NCBI RefSeq assembly: GCF_000737765.1
Contig: NZ_JPRI01000010.1
Coordinates: 186,001-250,000 of the forward strand
Source: Chryseobacterium vrystaatense
GTDB lineage: Bacteria; Bacteroidota; Bacteroidia; Flavobacteriales; Weeksellaceae
DNA: 64,000 bases
Direction: 5' to 3'
This document shows, in pieces, positions 34,379 through 43,689 of the stretch. The translations under genes and the position numbers were made by a program. Position 1 is the stretch's first letter; each line of letters opens with the position of its first letter. The notes beneath the pieces are model-generated. The model saw only the letters and a program-made list of their open reading frames with translations. It was not told where the DNA came from and made no database searches.

Positions 34379-36145
34379 TTACATTCTGTTTACTGTTCCT
34401 ATTCCCAGTAAGCCTAATGATTTTTTTATTGTCTTTGCCGTAATATCTGATAGATTTAAACGGAATTGTTTTAAATTTTCATCTTCAAGCTTCACAATCG
34501 GAGTGCTTTGATTTTGATAGAATGAGTTGTAAGATTTAACCAAATCATATACATAGTTGGCTACCAATGCAGGACTTAATGCTTCCGCTGCTTTTTCCAC
34601 TACATGTTTATAGTTGACCAATAATATGATCAATTCTTTTTCGAATTGGTTGGCATCAACTGTAGAAACTTCTTTATACTGATAATTAGCTTTTGCCATT
34701 AAGGATTGAATACGAGCGTAGGTATACTGAATAAAAGGCCCGGTATTTCCGTTAAATTCAATACTTTCTTCAGGATTGAAAAGCATTTTTTTCTTGGGAT
34801 CTACTTTCAGCATGAAATATTTCAAAGCTCCCATACCTATTATTTCATAAGAAGCTACTTTTTCTTCTTCTGAAAGGCCTTCCAATCTTCCAAGTTCTGT
34901 CGCTTTTAATTTGGCCGTCTCGTGCATTTCCTGCATCAGGTCATCAGCATCTACAACAGTTCCTTCACGGGATTTCATTTTTCCGTTAGGAAGTTCTACC
35001 ATTCCATAAGACAGGTGGAACAATTGATCTGCCCATGTATATCCTAATTTTTTCAGTATTTTAAATAAAACCTGGAAATGATAATCCTGTTCGTTTCCTA
35101 CTGTATAAATTAATTTTTGAATATTATTTTGTTTAAAACGCTCCACAGCTGTTCCCAAATCCTGAGTCATATACACTGACGTTCCGTCTGAACGCAGCAA
35201 CAATTTTTGATCAAGTCCTTCATCTGTAAGATCACACCAAACAGAACCATCTTCTTTCTGATATAAAATACCTTTATCCAGACCTTCCTGAATCAGATCT
35301 TTTCCTAATATATAGGTATTGCTTTCATATTGAATCTGGTCAAAATCAACCCCTAATCTTTTATAGGTTTCGCTAAAGCCTTTATAAACCCACGAGTTCA
35401 TTTCCTTCCAAAGATTTCTTACGGTCTCATCGCCACTTTCCCAATCTAGAAGCATTTTTTGAGCCTCAACAATCGATGGAGCTTCTTTTTTTGCCTGATC
35501 TTCGGTTGAACCATTGGCTACAAGTTCTGCAATTTCTGTTTTGTAGTTTTTATCAAATTCTACATAATAGTTTCCAACAAACTTATCTCCTTTTGTATTC
35601 GTTGATTCCGGAGTTTCTCCTTTACCAAATTTCTCCCAGGCCAACATTGATTTACAGATATGAATCCCTCTGTCATTGATAATTTGAGATTTAATAACAT
35701 CATATCCTGCTTCTTTAAGAATCTGTGATACCGAAAACCCTAATAAATTATTTCTGATATGTCCTAGGTGAAGCGGTTTGTTGGTATTTGGAGAAGAATA
35801 TTCCACCATTACCGTTGAGTTCTTTTTTTCTACCGTATCAAAATCATGGGTTACAGATTTGAAATTATCTACAAAAAGCTGATTTTTTACTTTAACGTTA
35901 AGGAACCCTTTCACTACATTAAAGCTTTCGAACAGATCAGACTGTTCCGTCAAAGCTTCTCCTAATTCAACACCGATGCTTTCCGGATTTTTTTTCAGCT
36001 GTTTTACCAATGGAAATGTCACAATGGTAAAATCACCTTCAAATTCCGTTTTATTTTCCTGAACTTCCAGATTGATGTCTTTTAACTGAAATACATTTAA
36101 AATAACCTCCGAAAGTTTCTTCTCTATACTATCTTTAATATTCAT
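34379..36145 (-). CDS. argS: Arginine-tRNA ligase
   Basis: A class I aminoacyl-tRNA synthetase of 588 aa, charging tRNA-Arg in the cytosol. Landmarks: the N-terminal Add1 domain, SSPNTNKPLHLGHIRNNLLG with the HIGH-type motif HLGH, the KMSK-type loop MKSREG, and a C-terminal anticodon-binding domain (FIQYTYARIQSL, ending GLLGIGTVNRM). Length and order are normal. It is monocistronic. Confidence 0.97.
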   Translation of the reverse strand: MNIKDSIEKKLSEVILNVFQLKDINLEVQENKTEFEGDFTIVTFPLVKQLKKNPESIGVELGEALTEQSDLFESFNVVKGFLNVKVKNQLFVDNFKSVTHDFDTVEKKNSTVMVEYSSPNTNKPLHLGHIRNNLLGFSVSQILKEAGYDVIKSQIINDRGIHICKSMLAWEKFGKGETPESTNTKGDKFVGNYYVEFDKNYKTEIAELVANGSTEDQAKKEAPSIVEAQKMLLDWESGDETVRNLWKEMNSWVYKGFSETYKRLGVDFDQIQYESNTYILGKDLIQEGLDKGILYQKEDGSVWCDLTDEGLDQKLLLRSDGTSVYMTQDLGTAVERFKQNNIQKLIYTVGNEQDYHFQVLFKILKKLGYTWADQLFHLSYGMVELPNGKMKSREGTVVDADDLMQEMHETAKLKATELGRLEGLSEEEKVASYEIIGMGALKYFMLKVDPKKKMLFNPEESIEFNGNTGPFIQYTYARIQSLMAKANYQYKEVSTVDANQFEKELIILLVNYKHVVEKAAEALSPALVANYVYDLVKSYNSFYQNQSTPIVKLEDENLKQFRLNLSDITAKTIKKSLGLLGIGTVNRM

Positions 36146-36208
36146 GTGTATATATTACTTTTTAAAAGCTGCACAGGACAGCTTTATTTTACCTCAAAAT
36201 TTGAGATA

Positions 36209-36216
36209 CAAATTTA
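36209..36216 (-). promoter_or_regulatory. Probable -7 box of argS (TAAATTTG)
   Basis: A consensus match on the minus strand 63 bp before the ATG. The leader contains a short hairpin (AAAGCTG / CAGCTTT). Confidence 0.4.
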
Positions 36217-36228
36217 GTGAAATAAAAA

Positions 36229-36248
36229 AGACTTCATAAATGAAGTCT
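36229..36248 (-). terminator. Terminator of the 44-aa GG-leader peptide gene
   Basis: A 9-bp stem AGACTTCAT / ATGAAGTCT, followed on the minus strand by TTTTTT. Confidence 0.8.
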
Positions 36249-36261
36249 CTAAAAGTTTAAA

Positions 36262-36396
36262 TTAAGGGTTCAGACAGTTGAAATCCCATCTTCGGCATTC
36301 TCTTGTTGCCGGATTCCAGCTCAGGCAGCAAGCAGGAGCCTGCCCTCCCTGAATTTTTTTTAATTCCACACTCGATAATTTTTTTAAATTTTTCAT
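36262..36396 (-). CDS. Double-glycine leader peptide, bacteriocin-like, 44 aa
   Basis: An ATG-to-TAA frame on the minus strand, too short for usual length filters. The leader MKNLKKLSSVELKKIQGG has the amphipathic helix and terminal GG processed by C39-peptidase ABC exporters. The 26-residue core has four cysteines (23, 24, 34 and 41), a tryptophan pair and several arginines. A -7 box lies upstream and a good terminator 14 bp downstream, so it is a complete transcription unit. No exporter, immunity or modification gene is adjacent. It may be a bacteriocin, a signalling peptide or a RiPP precursor; such orphan peptides are common in Chryseobacterium. Confidence 0.82.
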   Translation of the reverse strand: MKNLKKLSSVELKKIQGGQAPACCLSWNPATRECRRWDFNCLNP

Positions 36397-36421
36397 AAAT
36401 ACTAATTGTTTGGTTGGTAAT

Positions 36422-36429
36422 CAAATATA
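36422..36429 (-). promoter_or_regulatory. -7 box of the 44-aa peptide gene (TATATTTG)
   Basis: It lies within TTTTATTTATATTTGA, which is also present before the 45-aa peptide gene at 52.9 kb, and is followed in both by a TTAC-AAC stretch. It is 25 bp before the ATG. Confidence 0.6.
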
Positions 36430-36470
36430 AATAAAAGAATTGGAATGGCTAAAAAAACGAAGTAAAAAAA

Positions 36471-36490
36471 AAACCGCCTGACGGCGGTTT
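36471..36490. terminator. Terminator downstream of the lipoprotein gene
   Basis: AAACCGCC / GGCGGTTT around a TGAC loop, with A tracts on the left and T residues on the right. It ends the minus-strand lipoprotein gene and could work in both directions. Confidence 0.85.
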
Positions 36491-36508
36491 TTCTTAGATT
36501 ATTGAATA

Positions 36509-36961
36509 TTATTCTTTTATAAAAATTAAAGTAGCTTCATCATTTCCGGGAACGTTGTCCAGATTTTTAGAATTATCCAAAATCCTTAGCTCCGTAGGGG
36601 AAAATGATTCTATTTCTTTTTGAACTGTTTTAGTTACTCCTCCTTCTACATATTTAAGATTCAAAGTACTGTACAACTGGTCAAAAACCCATTGCCCGGC
36701 AAAAGAATCCGGTTTGATACAGTTTCCGGTTACGGCTTCTGTATCATATCTGTCATAAGATCCTGAAAAATCTGTATTAATCAGGATGTGCCCTTTTTGT
36801 TCACAGGCACTTAACGGGATGGTTTTACCTCTAAATTCATATTTAACAGGCTTCCAGTTTCCGCTAACATTGACTGGTTCCGGTGCAACAACATTATCAT
36901 CATCTCCATTGGAGCATGAAACGGCGCAAATTAAAAGAAAAACTCCTACAAAAATTCTCAT
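36509..36961 (-). CDS. Lipocalin-like lipoprotein
   Basis: A 150-aa protein with a lipoprotein signal (lipobox AVSC, followed by SNGDDD, the acidic surface-export-like signal typical of Bacteroidota). The mature part opens with VSGNWKPVKYEF and ends ATLIFIKE, a small beta barrel of the lipocalin-like (DUF4923/lipocalin_4) kind. It lies 60 bp downstream of susD-1 without an obvious terminator between and could be its third cistron. Its ligand is unknown. Confidence 0.75.
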   Translation of the reverse strand: MRIFVGVFLLICAVSCSNGDDDNVVAPEPVNVSGNWKPVKYEFRGKTIPLSACEQKGHILINTDFSGSYDRYDTEAVTGNCIKPDSFAGQWVFDQLYSTLNLKYVEGGVTKTVQKEIESFSPTELRILDNSKNLDNVPGNDEATLIFIKE

Positions 36962-37021
36962 ATCATATTATTTACATTAGTCTAACAAAGCTTGCTTTCC
37001 TTTGTCTTGACTGCTATTAGT

Positions 37022-38482
37022 TTAAAATTTATCCCAAAATATCTTGGTGGTCACTTTATCTCCCCCAATTTTCTGAGCAGCTGCTTTTACATAAGTTGCA
37101 TTCAAAAGATATTCCTGATCAGAATAAAACATTCTTACCGGAACACCTTCTACTAATGATCCAGCAGGGTTTGTAAATACCGGGAAATCTAATCTTCTGG
37201 TAAAGTTCCATGCCTGGAAGCCTTTATTAAACATCGCTACCCAAGCCTGTTCACCAATGGATTTTTTCCAATTCACAGCGTCAAACGGATTGGCTGCAAT
37301 ATATGCAGTTGCAGTTGTGTCATTTATTCCGTATTCTGTCATAGAAGCTTTAATAGCATCACTGTATAAATCAGTTGCTGTACCACCAACAGAAAATCCT
37401 CGTGCTGCCGCTTCAGTTTTTAAGAACATAATTTCAGAGTAATCCAATAAAAACCCCTGTGCATTTTCACCGGAAATAGCGTTTGTGAAGTGAGAAAAAT
37501 CACTAAAGGTATTTTCATCTCCGTAAGATCCCCCAACATAAAGTCCTGCAACTTTTGTAAACCATACATCTCTTCTAGGATCACTCTTAGAATTCATAAA
37601 ATTAACCAAAACATCGGAAGGTAAAAAGTCATTTCTACCAGATTGTATGACGTCCTGATAAACCGGATTTGACAATAGTCCTGACGGAAAAGTCTGCAGA
37701 CCAAAATTATCACTTTTATCAGTAAATAATCCTGCATTAAATGCTGCTTCTGCATATGTTTTAGCAAGAGCAGGCTCTACATCAGCTAATGTAACAGCCA
37801 ACCTAAATTTCAGAGAATTCCCCATCTTTTTCCATTTGTCCATATCTCCCTTATAGATCAGATCATTGGAATACCCTGGTTCGGAAATATTAATCATCGC
37901 TACAGCAGCATCGATTCTTTTAATAAGATCAAGATAAATGGTCTTGGCATCATCGTATGGAATTTCTGCATTTCCGGGATTTTCTGCTGTCGCCTTCAAT
38001 GCTCCAAAATAAGGAATATCTCCATAAGTATCTACTAAATTGGCCCATGCATATACATTAACCAATTCAATCATAGCAATATTATTATTCTTTTTAACAG
38101 CACCTACCCCTTCATCTTCAAGAAATTTTCTTGCATCTCTTAAAGCAGATAATACCCCCGGAGAATTAATAACAGCAGAAGCTGAAGCCATCATACGGTT
38201 GTAATGATTTCTTGGGATCGGTCTTGCCGTCATGTTGTAATTACTTTCGTCTACATATACTGTTTCCGCCCATTGCTGCGTGAAAAACCTGGTAATATTA
38301 CGGTTAACGCTGGCGGACAGCACCTGATCAAGCAAAGCATGCTCGGCACTTGCAAAAAGTACACCGGAAGGAACTACAGTTGGATGTTTTGGATCTTCAT
38401 TCAGAGAAGTAATATCTCTTTCGCACGAATTAAATGTTAATGCTGCTGAAGCCAAACCTATGATTAAAATTAATTTTTTCAT
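37022..38482 (-). CDS. SusD/RagB-family nutrient-binding lipoprotein (pair 1)
   Basis: A 486-aa outer-membrane lipoprotein (lipobox FNSC, Cys20) of the SusD-like_2 group with the conserved start SLNEDPKHPTVVPSG and TPR-like helices such as WKKMGNSLKFRLAVTLADVEP. SusD proteins form the lid over a SusC channel and capture the ligand. It begins 3 bp after the susC-1 stop and is the partner of that receptor. It is clearly paralogous to the SusD at 42.3 kb. No enzyme gene nearby reveals the ligand. Confidence 0.93.
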   Translation of the reverse strand: MKKLILIIGLASAALTFNSCERDITSLNEDPKHPTVVPSGVLFASAEHALLDQVLSASVNRNITRFFTQQWAETVYVDESNYNMTARPIPRNHYNRMMASASAVINSPGVLSALRDARKFLEDEGVGAVKKNNNIAMIELVNVYAWANLVDTYGDIPYFGALKATAENPGNAEIPYDDAKTIYLDLIKRIDAAVAMINISEPGYSNDLIYKGDMDKWKKMGNSLKFRLAVTLADVEPALAKTYAEAAFNAGLFTDKSDNFGLQTFPSGLLSNPVYQDVIQSGRNDFLPSDVLVNFMNSKSDPRRDVWFTKVAGLYVGGSYGDENTFSDFSHFTNAISGENAQGFLLDYSEIMFLKTEAAARGFSVGGTATDLYSDAIKASMTEYGINDTTATAYIAANPFDAVNWKKSIGEQAWVAMFNKGFQAWNFTRRLDFPVFTNPAGSLVEGVPVRMFYSDQEYLLNATYVKAAAQKIGGDKVTTKIFWDKF

Positions 38483-38485
38483 TTT

Positions 38486-41440
38486 TTAGAATTTAAAAGT
38501 TATATCTATCCCAATATCACGAGTCGTAGGCAGAGACCCTATCGACTGGCCTTTCGCTGCCAGGCCATTTCCTGTTCCTGTTTCAGGATCTGCATACGGA
38601 AGATTTTTATGGATAATCCATAGGTTTCTTCCCACTAATGAAATTTTAGCATCGCGGATAGAGGTACTAGCTAATACTGATTTAGGTAAAGTATATCCTA
38701 TGCTGGCTTCTCTTAATTTAACGTAAGACGCGTCATATACAAATCGGATATTAGGCATTGCATTATACCCGTCGACACGACCACTAATATTCGGTTGGCT
38801 CGTAGGTGTGGTATTGATATTACCGTTAGGATTCACTCCTGGGTACACAACCCCACTTTCTCTATAATCTGCAGTTTCCTGATAAAGTCCTGTTGAAATT
38901 CCATATCCCATATCCGGAGAAAATACATCTCCCCCTTGCTTCACATCAATAAGAAAGCTTAGTGAAAATTCTTTATAACGGAAGCTGTTTCTTACACCCC
39001 CTACCCAGTCAGGCGTAACATTACCGATCACCTGATTATTATTTTTCAGATATCTTCCTGTAGTCGCGTTAATCACTTTCTGTCCATTGGCATCATATAC
39101 ATAATCAGAACCTACTATCGCTCCAAAAGCTTCTCCAACTCTTGCATTCATAGATACATTATTCTGATAACTCGCCAATAAATAGTTCGTTGAATTTCCG
39201 TTTAATGAAATTACTTCATTTTCGTTTTTAGACCAGTTTACATTGATATCCCAGGTAAATTTATCTGTTTTAACCGGTGTTCCGTTTAACTGTACTTCTA
39301 TCCCTTTATTATCAATCTGTCCCGCATTCACCAAAAAGGTTCTATAACCCGTAGCTGGTGAAACAGGTAAGTTGATAATCTGATCAAACGTTCTTGTTTT
39401 GTAGATCGCAACATCAAAACCTAATCTGTTTTTAAAGAACTGGGCTTCCATACCAAATTCTGTTTCTTTAGATCTCTGAGGTCTCAAATTTGGATTGGCC
39501 AGGAAAAAAGGCTGATCAAACAGTCCCTCTCCTCTTGCTTTGAAAGTATTTACAAGTCTGTAATTAGTGGTAGATGATCCTACTTCTGCATAATTCCCTC
39601 TCACTTTCCAGAAGCTTAGCCAAGGTTGTTTTACAAATTCTGATAAAATCAGGGACCCTGTTACGGAGTAATAATCATAGGTATTGTTTTCTTTTGGGAG
39701 GTTTGAACTTCTGTCTACTCTATAAGTACCATCAACATACAACATGTTTTTAAATCCAAAAGAAGCCGTTGCATACAAACTGGACGTAAGCGATTTTGCA
39801 TACGTTTCATCAGGAGGAAGAATAGACCTCACTGAGTTGGATATGGCAAACAATCCAGGCTTGGATAGTCCACCTTCTGTAGTTGCAAAAACATTATCAA
39901 CCAGATTTCTTCTAACATTTCCTCCGGCAATACCACTTACATTCAAATCCGGTGTGATGTCTATCTTATAATTGGCAAATAGATCAAAATTCATTTCGGT
40001 ATTTTTCACATTGGTCCTTGAATATCCTGAAGTTGCATTAAGTCCGGAAGCTCCAAATACCTGTGGCAAAGATCCATTCATCAATCTTTCTTCTATAACC
40101 ATCTGTAAATCGTCATAGGATAACTTACCTGTGATCCCAAAATTTTTGGACACATCATATTTCAGCTGAGCATAACTAAACACTCTGGTTCTGTTATCCG
40201 ACTGATAGTTTTGATATCTTTGAAAATAAGGATTGTTCCAAAACTGAGGTGTCGGATCAGCAGCTGAAGTTCTGTTCCATGAAAAATTAGAGTTCCCATT
40301 ATTCATGTACGCATCTCTTAATGCAAGGACATCAACATTGGTCTGCCACCATTGTCTGAAACCGGACACGATATTATCAGAATAGCCTGTTTCATTTCGC
40401 CCTTTAGTATCCTGTAATGTTAAGGTTGTAAAAACCGAAGCATGTAGTTTATCAGTAAAATCATGGCTAAACTTGGCAGATATGGTATTTTTTCGAAGTT
40501 CCGAGTTAGGCAGTAGCCCGTTAGAAAGCATATTGGAATAGGACAAAGAGAGATTGGATGTCTTTGTTCCCTTTTCGAGAGTTAGTGTATTCACGTAAGT
40601 CATCGGAGTTTCAAAAAACTCTATCGGCCCATTTTTAGCAGCCACCCAAGGTCTGGGTTTACCATAGTTGGGAGAAGAAGGATCAAATGAATCCCACTGA
40701 TATACTAGAAGATTTGAATTATAGGCAGGGCCATAAGAAGCATCATCAAGGAAATTCGCATAGTTATAACCGTCAGGAGAAAGCTGACTGTTAAAACCAC
40801 CTGTATATCCTGCACCATATTTTGTCTGATATTTAGGGAAAGTAGATTTATCAATAAATCCAGCTGTTATTCCTGAGGATAAAGTAACTCCCCAACTGCC
40901 GTCATTATTGCCTCTACCACTTTTAGTAACAATCAGGATGACCCCGTCGCTACCTCTTTCTCCATACAATGCAGATGCTGCAGCCCCTTTTAGAACGTTA
41001 ATAGATTCTATATCCTCCTGGTTAATATCTGAAAGAAAGTTACCGTAATCAAATGTAGATCCTGCAACTGTATTATTATTAACTGGCGATCCATCAATAA
41101 CAATAAGTGGCGATCCCCCTGACAGAGATTTATACCCTCTGATCAAAAGGTTGGCAGATCCTCCAAAGTTATTATTTGTATTAACCTGTAATCCTGCCAC
41201 TTTACCGGAAAGAAGTGATGCCACGTTCCCTGTATTAGTAGTCCCACCGGTCAACTCTGCAGCTTTTACTTCCTCGGATGCATATCCCAAAGATTTTTTC
41301 TCTCTTTTGATTCCGAGTGCAGTTACCACTACGCCTTCAATTTCTTTTGTTTGGATCGTATCGTTCTTTTGCTGGGCGTGGGCGACAACAATCGAGGAAG
41401 ACAATACCAAAACAAGCAGACTTGCTGTTAGTTTCTTCAT
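38486..41440 (-). CDS. SusC/RagA-family TonB-dependent receptor (pair 1)
   Basis: A 984-aa outer-membrane transporter. A signal peptide ending VVAHAQ is followed directly by the TonB-box-like segment TKEIEGVVVTALGIKREKK and the plug (GGSANLLIRGYKSLSGG, SPLIVIDGSPVNN, DIESINVLKGAAASALYG). The usual carboxypeptidase-regulatory-like domain before the plug is absent, as in other Chryseobacterium receptors of this group. The barrel ends TTRDIGIDITFKF. It is cotranscribed with susD-1 from a promoter block at 41467-41497. Confidence 0.95.
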   Translation of the reverse strand: MKKLTASLLVLVLSSSIVVAHAQQKNDTIQTKEIEGVVVTALGIKREKKSLGYASEEVKAAELTGGTTNTGNVASLLSGKVAGLQVNTNNNFGGSANLLIRGYKSLSGGSPLIVIDGSPVNNNTVAGSTFDYGNFLSDINQEDIESINVLKGAAASALYGERGSDGVILIVTKSGRGNNDGSWGVTLSSGITAGFIDKSTFPKYQTKYGAGYTGGFNSQLSPDGYNYANFLDDASYGPAYNSNLLVYQWDSFDPSSPNYGKPRPWVAAKNGPIEFFETPMTYVNTLTLEKGTKTSNLSLSYSNMLSNGLLPNSELRKNTISAKFSHDFTDKLHASVFTTLTLQDTKGRNETGYSDNIVSGFRQWWQTNVDVLALRDAYMNNGNSNFSWNRTSAADPTPQFWNNPYFQRYQNYQSDNRTRVFSYAQLKYDVSKNFGITGKLSYDDLQMVIEERLMNGSLPQVFGASGLNATSGYSRTNVKNTEMNFDLFANYKIDITPDLNVSGIAGGNVRRNLVDNVFATTEGGLSKPGLFAISNSVRSILPPDETYAKSLTSSLYATASFGFKNMLYVDGTYRVDRSSNLPKENNTYDYYSVTGSLILSEFVKQPWLSFWKVRGNYAEVGSSTTNYRLVNTFKARGEGLFDQPFFLANPNLRPQRSKETEFGMEAQFFKNRLGFDVAIYKTRTFDQIINLPVSPATGYRTFLVNAGQIDNKGIEVQLNGTPVKTDKFTWDINVNWSKNENEVISLNGNSTNYLLASYQNNVSMNARVGEAFGAIVGSDYVYDANGQKVINATTGRYLKNNNQVIGNVTPDWVGGVRNSFRYKEFSLSFLIDVKQGGDVFSPDMGYGISTGLYQETADYRESGVVYPGVNPNGNINTTPTSQPNISGRVDGYNAMPNIRFVYDASYVKLREASIGYTLPKSVLASTSIRDAKISLVGRNLWIIHKNLPYADPETGTGNGLAAKGQSIGSLPTTRDIGIDITFKF

Positions 41441-41466
41441 ATCAAATTTTAATTTTGTGACTGTAC

Positions 41467-41497
41467 AAATTTGTAAAACTTTATTAAAATCACAAAG
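41467..41497 (-). promoter_or_regulatory. Promoter-like block of susC-1
   Basis: On the minus strand: TTTG (41494-41497), a 19-bp spacer containing TGATTTTAATAAAGTTT, then CAAATTTG (41467-41474), a one-base variant of TAnnTTTG. The arrangement recurs before the two other susC genes. Confidence 0.6.
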
Positions 41498-42178
41498 TAA
41501 AATCTAAAAAAAATATTAAATATTTAACAATTTTCAATAATTTAATGTAAAAAATTACTAAATAATGTTAAAATAAATAATTTTAACAAAACCAGCGTAT
41601 TTTAATAATATTTTTATTTTGAAAAACACAAATGCTTTTAATTGATAATTTCTATAAGAAATATTAACGAAAACAACTGTAAAACACTGATACTCAAAAG
41701 AATTATTCACTTATTTATGATAAATTAAGATATGCATACAAAACAAAACAATGCTATGCATATTATTTTTTTTATTCATTTTAGATGAGTTATTAGATTA
41801 AAGAACAGAAAAACCTCTAAAGAAAGTAGTATTAAAACAGCAATATACTGAGCCAAAATTTTCGATAATTGTACAGGAGCAGATTTGATAAAGCTTATTT
41901 GAATTAGAATATATTTTAAAATTTATCATACAGACCTGAACACTTCAAACATATAAGCTTCATACAAGAATCAGAACCTACTTTGAAAATTTCTCAACGT
42001 ACAGCTACCCCCTATTTTTTGTTATACCAAAAAAATCTTGTAAGAAGCCAATAAAGTATTTTAATTCTAAGAACACCTAACCTAACGAATGACTATTATA
42101 CTAGAAGCACCACTTATAATCTCTAACATGTAAGAATTAATCTATAACGAAAAAAAAGCTCAACTTCAATACAAAAAA

Positions 42179-42203
42179 GGTCGGAAGAAAAATTCTTCCG
42201 ACC
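42179..42203 (-). terminator. Terminator of susD-2
   Basis: An 11-bp stem GGTCGGAAGAA / TTCTTCCGACC followed by TTTTTT on the minus strand. Confidence 0.88.
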
Positions 42204-42254
42204 CACTACCCAAAGGTAACTTACTATAAATGTTAAAATATTAAAACCACTTTT

Positions 42255-43679
42255 CTAAAATATATCCCAGAATAATTTTGTAGTTGCTTTATCACCTCCT
42301 ATTTTACTGGCTGCTGCATTCACATTTACGCCATTTAAAACATATTCCTGGTCTGAATATGGCATTCTGTAAGGCACTGATGATAAGTTAGACTTGGGAG
42401 GATTTACAAGAACAGGATTATCTAAACGTCTTGTAAAGTTCCAGCAAGCAAACCCTTTATTAAACATCGCTATCCATGCCTGAACCCCAATAGACTGTTT
42501 CCAATCAATTTCATTATAGGGGTTAGCGGCTAAATAACTTGCCGTATCGGCAGGACTTACTCCATTCTCTTGCATTGATGCTGTGACAGCCGCTGCATAA
42601 AGTTCTGCAGCAGTACCCCCAACTGAATATCCTCTGGCAGCAGCTTCCGCTTTTAGAAAAGCCACTTCCGTGTAACTCAATAAATTAGAGGCTGCTGTTG
42701 GAGACCTAAAATAAGACGTTAATTGTGAAAAATTAGTATATGGGTCATTTAGATCTCCAAAAACACCACCTTTATAAACACCACCCACTTTAGAGAACCA
42801 TATTTCCATTCTTGGATCTGACAAGCTACTCATAGTATTAATAACTAATTCGGTGGGAAGAAAATCATTTCTATTAGAAGCAACAAGATTGTCAAAAACA
42901 GGGTTTGAAAATGTATTTCCGTCATACTTAAATTTATAAGCCTCTATATCAGAAGAAATAACTCCTCCCAAAACTGCTGATTCAACAGTGGCCTTTGATA
43001 ATGCGGGATCGACATCGGCTAAATTTATACCCAATCTTAATTTAACAGAGTTAGCAAATTTTATCCACTTTTTCATGTCACCTGAATAAATTAAGTCACC
43101 TGAATATCCATTAACAGCTGGATCTATAGTTGCAATAACATCATTGATTCTTTTAATTAAATCCACGTAAATAGTTTTCGCATCATCATATTTGGGGTTT
43201 AAAATCTCATCAGGTTTAAAGGCTTCAGAGTAAGGAACATCTCCATACGTATCAACTATATTTTCCCAGATAAAAATTTCTTCAATTTCTAACGTTGCTA
43301 ATTTATTTATTCGAATATCTTCGGTTTCAACTTCATTTTTTAAATTAGCTTTTGCCTGCTTAATATTATTAATACTATAAACATACATTCTATTAAAATG
43401 ATTTCTAGGTTGATTTCGAGTAATCAAGTTATATTGAGTTTCATCTGGATATTGAGTTTCAGCCCATTGCTGTGTAAAAAATCTATAATTGTTAAAATTA
43501 ACACTTGGACTATCCATATAATATGAAGACTGGTATAAAGCTGTGGCCAATAAATTCTCAGACGGCAAAACAGATGGGTGCTTAGGGTCATTATTAAGAG
43601 AAGTTAAATCACTTTGGCATGAACTTAAGCTCAAAGCTATACATGCAGATACCAGACTTATTTTTAAAATATTTTTCAT
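42255..43679 (-). CDS. SusD/RagB-family nutrient-binding lipoprotein (pair 2)
   Basis: A 474-aa lipoprotein (lipobox LSSC, Cys21) of the SusD-like_2 group, strongly similar to the pair-1 SusD: SLNNDPKHPSVLPSENLL near the start, MKKWIKFANSVKLRLGINL in the middle, and SKIGGDKATTKLFWDIF at the end. It is intact even though the susC in front of it (10-bp gap) carries a frameshift. The two pairs probably arose by tandem duplication. Confidence 0.92.
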   Translation of the reverse strand: MKNILKISLVSACIALSLSSCQSDLTSLNNDPKHPSVLPSENLLATALYQSSYYMDSPSVNFNNYRFFTQQWAETQYPDETQYNLITRNQPRNHFNRMYVYSINNIKQAKANLKNEVETEDIRINKLATLEIEEIFIWENIVDTYGDVPYSEAFKPDEILNPKYDDAKTIYVDLIKRINDVIATIDPAVNGYSGDLIYSGDMKKWIKFANSVKLRLGINLADVDPALSKATVESAVLGGVISSDIEAYKFKYDGNTFSNPVFDNLVASNRNDFLPTELVINTMSSLSDPRMEIWFSKVGGVYKGGVFGDLNDPYTNFSQLTSYFRSPTAASNLLSYTEVAFLKAEAAARGYSVGGTAAELYAAAVTASMQENGVSPADTASYLAANPYNEIDWKQSIGVQAWIAMFNKGFACWNFTRRLDNPVLVNPPKSNLSSVPYRMPYSDQEYVLNGVNVNAAASKIGGDKATTKLFWDIF

Positions 43680-43689
43680 TTTTTACAAC

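Larger units (their letters stand above)
41441..42254. other. AT-rich intergenic region between SusCD pairs 1 and 2
   Basis: About 815 bp. It holds the susC-1 promoter block at the left edge, two copies of the palindrome TATGCATA (41731-41738 and 41755-41762), and the susD-2 terminator (42179-42203). No coding frame with a recognisable product is seen in either strand. Confidence 0.6.

Noticed and set aside
36164..36186. Hairpin in the argS leader as a T-box or other riboswitch
   Set aside because: It is only a 7-bp stem without a specifier loop or T-box sequence.
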